The notes beneath the pieces were generated by a model. It did no database searches, was not told the DNA's origin, and saw only the letters and a list, made by a program, of their open reading frames with translations. DNA of 64,000 nucleotides from Owenia fusiformis (Eukaryota > Annelida > Polychaeta > Sabellida > Oweniidae), in the NCBI GenBank assembly GCA_903813345.2, contig CAIIXF020000001.1, forward strand, positions 28,821,915 through 28,885,914. The letters are read 5' to 3'. Position 1 is the stretch's first letter, and every line of letters starts with the position of its first letter. The position numbers and the translations under genes were made by a program. Of this stretch, positions 36,201 to 48,200 are shown one piece after another.

Positions 36201-39200
36201 TATGATGAAATGGCAAAATGTAACCAGGATGCATGTAGTTTAAACTCCAAAAGGGAACCACCAAAGATTCGTATTGATACACAGATTCCATGTATCCATG
36301 TAAAAGATTGTGTCACCATCATATGCAAGACAAGACACAGACTTGATTTAGTGAAAAGAATGATCCTATCTGTTTGGAAATACTACCCGGGAATGGAGGT
36401 CATCGTTGTGGATGATTATAATGAAAACTTCCCAAATGAAACTGAGTGGCAATCATTTGTGCTTGTCAACCATAATGTGCATTATTTACAATCTCTTGTA
36501 TGGGCAGGTACATCATATGGACGCAACATAGCAGTAAGAATGGTTAAAACAAAATATTTTTTCCAACTGGATGATGATAATTTATTCCTTCCAGAGACTA
36601 ACCTTGAGAAGTTGGTGAATGTTTTGGAAAACACTGACATCAGTATAGTAGCTGCTCATTACAATGATGCTGCATATTTTGGTTCAATGTCGATAGGTCA
36701 CGATGACACAAATGGTACAGTATTGCACCATTACAAGCATGTGGTGTTTGGGAGAGTCCCATGCTTCAGTGATTGCTACTCCCTGGATGTTCCTCAAAAT
36801 ACATTCTTGGCAAAAACTAATCACATCAAACAAAGTGGAGGATGGGATCGAGAAGTTCGCACGATTGAACACTTTGAATTTTTCATCAATACACGTAAAG
36901 AAAAACTAAAAATTGCAGTGTGTTTAGATGTAGAAATAACAGAAAAAAGCCCAGTGCCCAATCTTCTAAGATCGAGCAGGAGCCCCAAAAAGCAAGTGTA
37001 TCTCCCTATGATTCTAGATAAGTGGAACTTAGACAACTGGCTAATGTTCTGTGATCCAGAGCGCTACTATCACCCTGGTGGTGAAAACAAAAACTGCTCT
37101 GGTGATGCTTTGAGAAAGTCTCAAATTAGCAGTAAGAGATTTGCAAGAAAGGATGTGGAGGGCATTCAAGATAATTTGAAATTTGATAAAAACTAAGAGA
37201 AAATGACTTGCATTGTGTAATGAAAAATCTTAGACACACCCTCAGAAAATCCTCATCTGAAGAGAGCGCCATCATTCACAACGAATTATTAGTTATCTTT
37301 ACCTCTAAATGTGATTTTCTTTCTATGACCATGATAAAATTCACCCAATTGATCATTGGATGCAAACCTTCATGAAGGGGCAAAACAAATGCAAAAAGTC
37401 CCCTCAGCCACCATTAACTAAACAATTTAATTTGGATTGTTCCATATTCAGCTTTGTTTTGTTCATTTATCAACTGTGATTTGTGGTAACAGAATTTTCC
37501 CTCATATTGAGAGATTTATATCCAACATATGTTATAACTTGCATAGGAATACATGATGTTAGGACATTTTCATGTTCATGAGATTCATAAATACTTTAAC
37601 ATGAATTCCAATAGGGATAACAAGGCATTAAACACAACACGACTGGTTGCAAGATTGGTTGCAACAACATAACAATACCTGGTTGCAATTACAAAACAAA
37701 TGCAACAAGAACAGACCCCGATGCTGAATTCTAAATACCAATCACTGTTGTAGAATGCTAGTCACAACCACCACACACTGACCACCAAACACCGAACACT
37801 GTCCACAAAAAGGTTGGAGATTTGTGGTGGTGACATAAAAATGGTGGCAAGAACAGTATGTCATCACTACTAGGTGGTTTTTCTGCTAATTCCATAATCC
37901 ATATATAACGATTACAATTTGCATTGTGTAAAAAGACAAGCTTGACATTTATGTGAACTATGTTGGTTATTTTGACAAACGCATTAATTAAAAAAAATAA
38001 TACGTGTCAAGGTTATACAATTTTATAAATAAATAAATCATTGTAAATTGTACAATCAATTCACCCTATTACTGTAATTAAGCCTTACTGCTTGTTAATC
38101 CAATATTTTAATAATCCATGTCCATTCTCCCTTCATCTGACACTGACCTTTAAAGGCTAATGTTAGAACTCTCATTAAAATGTCATACAAGTCTAGCTAT
38201 TTAGAAAAACAACAACTCTCCAAAGTAGCAAATCCCCTGAACAAAATGTATTTTATCAAATCTCTCTTGATTTTGATATTTCATGATAAAAATAACAAGG
38301 GAGGATTTTATACAAGACATTCCTCTTTAAGACCTGTTTACTTGTGGCACTAAGGGAACTGCATTTCGAGGGATACACTTTATGACAATACTTGAATGAG
38401 AGAGGTGAAACATCACAATACGTGGGTGGGCAGTAATGGGCCAAAGAGCAAGGCCAAAATCAAAAAGGTGCTTCACATTAATCTATTCGGAAATATTAGT
38501 CATACTACATAAGATAATCATGCATCATAACTTAAAGCATCCTCCAAATGCAGGCTCTAGCCATCATCTACAAAGTTCCTCTCTTCTTCCAGGGTGGAAG
38601 AATGAGGTACAAGTTCTGGAAACCTGTGTTCGGGGGCTGAACTTGGCACAGAAATTTAAAATTAATTACCTTTGAGCAAAGCATGTAGAATAGCATAGTC
38701 AATATCACTGTTGGCTTGCGCTTTGCTATCAAGTTGGAACACAGTCATCAGTTCTCTCATTTTGATGCATTCTTTAAGCCATCCTATATGACGAGAGAGA
38801 TTCTTTTCCCCAAATTCTGTCTCAAGCTTTTTGGTGAGCTCAACCTCTAATGATGGGTCTATTAGGGTGATTGTCCTGAAAGCAAATTAACAAGGGATTA
38901 ACATGCATTTGTTACAGATGCCAGACATTGAACATCAACCGCCAAACACAATATGTCATCACTCCTGTGACATGAAAATTAACACACAGCTATTTTGAGT
39001 TTTTCTTCCATGTGATATAGCAAAAAAAACAAAATGTATGTTTAACAGACATGTTTAATACTATTAAAATTCCATAAATTGGTGTCAGATACCATAGTGT
39101 GGCAGCAAATTCCATGACACCATTTAAAAATATACATGTTCTCACTAAATAGAAACAGAATTGAGTATGAATGATTGCCGAAATAGATGGTTGGATGAAT

Positions 39201-42200
39201 GAATTGACTGACTGACTGCACCTATTATCATAATCTTACTTTTTCACTTTCCGTCCCAGCTGATCAACAACCTCTATCTCTTCTTCTTTAGTTTTTGAGT
39301 ATGCATAAGCAAGTATATCAGCTGCTCTGCCTGAGCCCTCCACTATAACAGCTGGGGTGTTGTTCTGCATGGCTGATTTCACTGTCTCCAGTGTCCCAGG
39401 TCCTCCCTCCAGTACCACACATACAATAGGTATAGACACTGCATCTAAAACACCACACACAATATAGGTATAGACACTGCCTTTAAAGAGGTATTTGAGA
39501 CATTTCAGACTGTATATAGACACAACATATATGATAGACGCTGCATTTACCTTAAATACCACATATTCATTAGGTATTTGAGACATTTAAGACTGTATTT
39601 AAGACACAACACATACAATAGATGCTGCAATTATCTAAAATACCACATATAAAATAGGTATATACACTGCCTTTAAAATACCACAAATGCTTCTTAACCA
39701 TATGACACTAGCATATAAACTTCAACATGCTATATTTCAGTTATCGCCTTGACATACAGACTGATAGACAGAAATGTAGAGAACTGCAATAGCTCATCAA
39801 GTGAGTAAAACATTGGGGGTTCAGGCCCGTAGCCAGAATTTTCCAAGGGGGGGGTTCGTTTTTCTAAAAAATTCTAGGGGGGTTCACTTTGGCAAATATG
39901 GCCAAAAATCACTCAAAAATTAGTCAGAATGGTGAAAAACTGCATGATTTTGAAAGAAATTTTGGCCAGGGGGGGTTCGCCCGAACCCCCCGAACCCCCC
40001 TGGCTACGGGCCTGGGGTTTGTATCAAAAATAACAAGACACACAGTGATAAATATCACACCTTTTATTGAAAAATTCAAAAAGGCCTAATAAGAGCTAAC
40101 AAGATCTTGGCACTCGTCTCCTATTGCATCCGTAAAAAGTTCAAGTTAACAGGTAAGCCGTTTTCATGCCAATGACAAGATTTATGTAGCCACTGACTTC
40201 CCATATACCCAACAGCACAAGATTTGTCAAAGTGCCCCCCGCCTGGGATTTTTTTAAAAGAGTACCCCTCCCCTTGGCAAAAGCTGGCTACAAGGCTGAT
40301 ACTGGCCCCAATTTTTAAAATCCTTAAGCATCGTCAGAAATCAACCTCTTAACCATTATAACATAATATATCCAAAACCCACTCAATGATTATTTCACTA
40401 ATTGATATTTATAGACAAGTTGATATCAAATGTCACATGAGTGGATGGATGTTGATATCTGATGTCTACAAGTCATTGGAATTATATTATAGGAACTAAG
40501 GCTCAATTAAGAAATAAGGATTTTATCTTGAGATAATCACAATATTTTTAAGTGAGGAGCATAAAACTTGTGGAGATTAAATGCATTATATATGCAAACC
40601 ATCATACTTTTGACATTAGTAAATTTCTCAGCATCATACACTTATTTTTGGCAATCATAAATTTGTCAGATGATTTTAGTTAAGGATTAAAATCTCTGAC
40701 CAAAAACATGTGCAAACTAGATAATGGCAACTCCGCGGAGTAGCAAATCCCAACGAACAAAATATCAATTACCGAATTCCAATCAATTATACTCATTACT
40801 TTGGTTAAAATTGAAAAATTTAGATTTTAGAATTGCGAATTCCTGCAAAGCAGCCATTTTGAATTTTCTGAGGTACAAATCTGAAAAATAATAGCATAAT
40901 TGTGATCTACTCCAAAATTCCTTCAATTTGAGTATAATATAGCCATACTTTGAAGGGATCGAAAAATGATTGCGAAATCATACATTAGACGACCATTTTG
41001 AATTTTACGAGGCTCGAATCAGAAAAAAATACAATATTTGCAATCTACTCTTAATTGCCTTTCATTTGAGTATAATAAAGCTATACTTCAGAAAGATCTA
41101 AAAATTAGCGAAAATTTCTGTTTTCCTGACCCCCCCATACACAGCCCCTGGGGGTCAGGATGAAAAACACGGAATATATGTGAAATAGATAGATGTTGCG
41201 AATATACTACCAAAATTTCAAACAATAATATTAATTACTTTGGTTTAGAATGAAAAATTTATGATTTTTGCGAAAAAGTCCCGTCATTTTTAAAGCGGCG
41301 GCTATCTTGAAAATTTTTTTTTTGCGTAAAACTATTTATCAATATACATCTTTCCACCAAATATGAAGAAAATCCGTCTACTAATATTTGAGTTATCTTC
41401 CGGACGGACGGACGAACTGACTGACGGACTGACGGACGGAGGGCTTCACTATATCCCTACCGAACTTCGTTCGTTGGGATAATCATTTCAAATCATCAAA
41501 ACAGAAAATATTTATTTGGTTCATATAAATGTTCCATGCTTATATTAAATGCATCATACAACATGAATAAATCACTAGAAAATATTTTTCAATGAAAAGT
41601 GTACTTTTTGAATTACATCTTTAAATAGGAAATCTTTCATCAGGAATATGTTATCACTCGTAGTATTGAAATGCATAAATATAACATTTTTTTATAGATT
41701 AACAATTTATTTCATCATATAAATATTTTCATACATTATAGCTTGCCAATTACTTTACTGGCATTATAGGCTAAGCTGAACAACATAATATTAAGTACAA
41801 ATGTAAATGTATGCAACAAGGAAGCATAAAGGCAAGATATGTAAAAAGGTGTGAAATTGGACAGGCTTGGGTTTATGTGTCATGGTCTCGGTGAGGGAAT
41901 AGTGGGAATAGGTAAAACTTGCATGGAGGGTCCCATAGGGAAATATAACTATAATGTTATGTGTTCTTTATCAAAAAGTTGGTAACAAGAGCAAAAAGTT
42001 CATTATTTTGTGCTAAGGATAGTATGTCATATTTCAAAAAATCTATAGATTAGTTTTTATTCTTTATGGTTATAGGCTTATAAAGTCTCAACAAGTGTGA
42101 GAAAAGTGTTTCTATTTTGTGAAATGTTTGAACAATAGAGGAATAAGTGTTTAGGCGTTTCAGGTACGCCGCAGTGGAGTGTTTCAATATAAGTGAAGTT

Positions 42201-45200
42201 GTGGCCATATAATTGAGCTTTTGTGAGCAGGTCAACTCTGAACCTATTAAGGATTATTTCTTGATTTCTTATTAGCTTTAACTTAGTAGTTGGGTGAAAG
42301 TCAGGCTTCGGAATTTTCTTTTTTTGTAAATGATTGAAGCTGAAAAGTGTTTTACAATTTCTAATACGCTTAGGTAGCTTATTCCAATGGGAGATGACAC
42401 TGAGGATAGACAATTTTCTAAATTTGGTTGAGCATTTGGTCGGTATTTAGAAGTGAAGATTGGATCTGAGTTCTTGAGGGTTTTGAATTCTCAGAGGTTC
42501 AAATATCTGTCACATAGCTTTGAGTGAGACTATTTTTAACTCTAAACATAAATTTATTTATTTGCAATGACTGCCTTGTATCTAGATCAAGCAATATGAG
42601 GGTATTCTTTACTTTAATTAAACTAATTTATTTTATAAGGGCAGCTTGATAAAATAGTTTATCTAATATGTTAAGGATACATTGAGTAGAAGAATCATAC
42701 AGTATTGCCCCATTTTCAAAGTGTGCAGGAATGAAAGACATGAACATTTTTTAGAGGACATTAGAATTGAGTTTCTTTTGAAGTGATCTGAGAGGGTCCA
42801 GAAGCTTGTTTACTTTGTTTGTTATGGCTAATATATGTTGTTTGTGAGATAAATGCTCATCAAAAGTATAGCCTAAGTGTTTATGCGACGTTTCCCTTTT
42901 TATTAAAGCATTACTCATATAGGTATTGGTTACTTGACCAATTTTAATTTTAGAATTAGGAAAAACTATTTCGACACTTTCTTCAGGGTTAAAACAGAGT
43001 TTCCATTTATACTCTATTGCTTGAGTGACTTTAGTATCAATTTCAGAAGGATTTTTAGTACTAAATGGGAAGTAAATGGAAGTATCATCTGCATTTATAA
43101 AAACAATCAGTATCTATGTTATCAGGAAGGTCATTTATATATATTAAAAAGAGAAGGGGACCTAGAATTGAGCCTTGTGGTACTCCACTTTTGATAGCAT
43201 GCATTTGTGATAGACATGAAGAGGATCCCGAAATGTTCACTCTAACTCTTCTTTCGCAAAGATGAAATTTAAGGAGATTAAGAACCTGTCCATGCAGTCC
43301 ATATGATTTTGATTTGAGTAAAAGAAGATTGTAGGGTATGCAGTCAAAAGCTTAGACGATATCAAGAAAAAGTGCTTTAACTCCCTCATCTTGGTCAAAA
43401 TTTGATTGAATAAGATGTTCGATGGCAACAAGTTGGGATTGGGTACTATGACCCGGCAAAAATCCAGATTGAAATTTGAATAACAAATCATTTAAAATGA
43501 GATGTTTTTTAATTCTGTTGGTAATTATTCTTTCAAAAAGCTTTGATATACAGTCTAAAAGGGTGATAGATCTATAATTTGATAAGTCTGACTTACTATT
43601 TTTCTTTTGGATTGGGCACTACCAATCTTCAAAGTTTTAGGAAATACACTATACTGCAGTAGGATGTTAATCTAGACAACAGCAACGCCAAAGCGTAGCA
43701 AATCCCATCAAACTGCCATGGCTGGCATTTTTACAAACAAAGTATATAGCAAAAATGGCAGCCATTTTTCAAAATAGCCACTGTTTACCAAATGTGTCAG
43801 TAGATAGTGTGCCATGCTTATAGTATTCACATACCAAATATAAACAAAATCACTTGACTACTTTTCAAGTTATAGTAAAAAACGTTAAAATGGCAGCCAT
43901 TTTTCAAAATGGCCACCTTCTACCAAAAGTGTCATTAGACAGTGTGCCATGCTTATAGTATATGAACAAATCGCTCCACTATTTTTCGAGTTATAGTAAA
44001 ATACGTTAATATGGCTGACATTTTTCAAAATGGCCGCCTCCTACCAAAGGTGTCATTAGACACTGTGCCATGCTTATAGTATTCACATACCAAATATGAA
44101 CAAAGTCGCTCCACTACTTTTTGAGTTACAGCAAAAATCGTAAAATAACGAGTAAAGGATGCCATTTTTCACGATGGCTGCCATGTGCTTCTTTAATATC
44201 TACATTTCTAGCTATTTGAGTTATTGCCCGGACGGTCGGTCGGACGGACGGACGGACGGACGGACGGATGTACAGACGGACGGAGGCATTCCCTATATCC
44301 CTCCGAACTTCGTTCGATGGGATAATAACTTAGTCAAGGGATGAGCGATAGTATGAGCACTTAAATGGAGCATTTTATTAGTTATGATATCAGGGCCACA
44401 TGTCTTAGATGTGTCCAGACCGGAGATAAGTTTCATGACCTTGGATATATCAGTTCTAATTGAAATAAGCAGGGAGTCTGTTTGCATTGGGAAGGCTGGT
44501 TTGTAATCACTTGAGATATTGTGGTCATATTTTCCAACAAAAAAAGTTAAGAAAGCCATTGACCTTATCAGTGTTTGTATTTAAGATTTTCCCATTAGTA
44601 TCAAATAGAGCTGGAATACTGTTTGAATTGTTGTTTAAATATAACATGAAAACTACACAACACAAAATGGAACACCACTTTGTCAATGGGACTTGGTATG
44701 TTTCTGTTAATATACACCCAGCATGTGAGTCTCACACAGTCTTAGTATAAATAATTAGTGAATGGTCCTTGGATATAATATTTCATAAGTGTAGGCTTAA
44801 TAGCAATACCAGAGAGTGTACTATATACAAAACTATTCATAATTCTCTACATGAATATATTAACCTAGGATGAAGACCTATCTGTACATGTAATAAAATA
44901 AAACAATAATCTACAAATAAAACTATAATGATGACAAAATGGATGTGCTCTAACACTAAAGTAAGGATAATACTATCATGCTTTATTTGTATTGCTATTA
45001 TCGGCATACTTTCACGGACAATGATGGTGCAATATGTACTTGTGCTCACAAACCATTCATATCATATGTATGACAGAACCATGAACAAACTAGTACATGA
45101 TTGGACAAATGATGAGGAAACAAGAACTTATAAAACTGAAGAACATGTGTACGGTGAGTTTTCATTTGTTAAAAATCCAAAATGATATGAGTAAGGGATG

Positions 45201-48200
45201 AGTGCTCAGTATACTTTTTGATTGAATTAAGGTTTTGGGAAGCTTCAATTTACAAGATCTAATTACTTCAAAAATCATAGGGTCAGTCTCATAGTAATTT
45301 TAAAATCCCATTCCCATAATAACATCTTTAATTTTTCAGATAAACATCATCACAAAGGTTGCAAGAGAGATAAAAATTCACCATCATATTTAAGTGGAAT
45401 CTTTACCGAGCCATCTGTTCAACTTGACTTTGATAAGAGAATTTTCTCATATAACGTAAGTGTTGACTTTGAGACCTTCTCTGTTAGGATTTGGTCAGTT
45501 GCAGAACAGTGTGACAGTGAAGGATGGATCAGAGGAAAGAAGGGCAAAATAAGGTAATCTGGAAAAGGCACAATGTGGCAACCATGTTTATGGTCTTGCC
45601 TCAAGCTATTTTAATTGTACAACCACTTTCTGAGTATAGTCAAGTATACTGGCCATAGTCATTATGTAATGACATGGGAGACTTCTATTATATACAATGA
45701 GACATATGAGGCTAATATAAATAAATCAATAAATTATTTGAATTATTTATCCAGAGATACACATTGGGTGAAAAAGAGTTCCATCTGTATAGTACTGTAC
45801 AACAAATTCCTCATCCCCCTAAGCAGGTATCCAGAATCCGTACCTCCTTCTTCCCCCTACTATAACCAATTTGGAAGTGCCCGATTAAACTGAATCACGT
45901 GATCTAATTATGCGCAATGACTTAAACATGATTTCTGTCGCAGTGTTGCGACAGCCAATCAGATTGTGAGTTCTTAATCGGGGAAATGGTTACTGCTTAT
46001 TGCAGGGGGTAAAAAGAAAGAATATATTCTGGATTTTGAAGCCCTGTGATCGGAGGATGCAAATTCCTCCAAATGACTAAACTGATCTTAAAATGTATAT
46101 TTTCAAATTCTGTATAGAGGGAATTATGTGCTGGGACTCCAGACAACTGTGATTGAAATTGTGGTATTTGATGTAAGTAAAGACCCTCCAGTGAATACCA
46201 CACGATATATACTGAATATAAGCCGAGAACCAAGGAGTCTGCTACATCATGAAGATTTCCAAACAGAAGACTTGAATAAGTTGAAGGTTTGCATGTTGAG
46301 ACAGGATTGTGACCGGCTGATCTACCCTAATGAGCCATGTGGACTGCAAAGGATGGGTTACAACTCATGGCAATCTACAAAGAACCATGTCAAAAATTTT
46401 GCAGACTGTCTCTCTGGGAATGAGCCAGGTAAGAGGTGGATTATACAACAATAACTCTGAATCATCAAACATAGAATATTTTTGAATATAGAAGTCTATA
46501 GCAGATTAAAGAGATTTGTTCACATTGAGATTTGTTCAGATTAAAGAGAGGTCGCTGTAATTCACTTGCTTCCAATGAAACCTGAGTTGGGTTTATAAAC
46601 CTTTTCCCTATCATAAAATATAGAATTATGATCATAATTATATTCAGGGGCCTGGTTGGTACCATGTATAGACTGCAATGATGATAAGAAATGCTATTGG
46701 AATGAAGCAATATGGCAGCCAAACAACTGTTCCTACCATAGTCCTACCCTAAAACAAATACAACACAGTTTTCAAGGAAAAAAGGTAAACATTCCCTCTA
46801 GTTACATAGTACCCTTTCCATTCATTCGACTTTGCTTCAGAAAGTATTTTATAGCTAGGCTCTGCGCACTGGGTAGTTATATAGTCCAATTCACTACAAA
46901 ATACTTATGCATCGATTCACCTGTAACATTATTTTCATTTCTCTTAGGTTCTTTTCCTGGGAGATTCAACTCTCCGTGGAATGATGTATTTTCTGATTGA
47001 AGCTGTGAACGGAAGCCTCACTGAGTGGGAGAAGTCCCATGATGTACTGGTGTACAATTCTCTGAATCAAAACCATACTTCAGTGAATTTCATCTACTAC
47101 CCTCAGTTGCCAGGAATGGCTGAACATCTCATGGATATCAAAGAGGCTCTTACATATCTTGTTAAAATGTAGGTGCAATGAAACCTGTAAAATGAAACAC
47201 CTCTAGAAATGGAACACCTCTCTTAGTTGAACACTTTTCAGAGGCCCAAGACCAATGTTTTACATGTTAGACTTAATGTTAAATGAACCTCTATAAGTGG
47301 AACACCTCCCAAGTGGAACACTTTTAAGAGGTACAAAAGGTGTTTCACTTCAGGTTTTCTAGATGAATTGAAGACCACCTTCACACTTAGTCTAATAAAA
47401 TACACTTAGTATGGCACGCAGATTATCTGGATGTTTTTGAATATAAATTGATTACTGTTGAATTTATTACAACATCTAATTTTGCGATACACAATCACAA
47501 TAATTGCCTAACATATTGTTATGATTATGACTTAATGCCTTTAAAAACTGGTATTTTGGCCATAACTTGAATACCGCTTGACAGATTTCATTCATGTTTG
47601 ATTCATCATTTGGATTTCAGGTCAGGCCAACTTAGAAATAACAGCGATACTGTGCTAGTCATAGGACGGTATACAAGTATAGATAAGAAGGATTTTCCAG
47701 TTCTGATGTCAACATTAAAGCATCTAGGGCTAACTGGTATAAGGATAATCAGGAAAACAAAGGGATGTGATAATTGTGAGGTTAGTCGACCCTTTCCTTC
47801 CCCATTCCTCATGTCTGGCATGTTATAATAATTAAATGTGGCATTAACATGCAAAATGTCACCACCAGCCATTTGCTACAGACACCAACCACTGAATGCC
47901 AAACACTGTCCACAAAAATGTTGGAGACTATAACAATATATCTCCGCCACAAAAATATATCACCACTTGTGGTAGTGACAAAACAACAAGTGTGACGAAA
48001 CTTCTCTAAATCTGCAAATGTGCTTTTTTATATTAATCAAATAGAATCCTTACATTCAGACACCATAATATCCAGTCCATGATAATATGTACATTACTTT
48101 TTCAGAAAAATGCAACTGCTTCGGCTATACTGAATGATGATATAACAGCAGAAGCTAAACGTTATGGGTTCGAAATCCTTCAGACATTTCCTATCATTAT

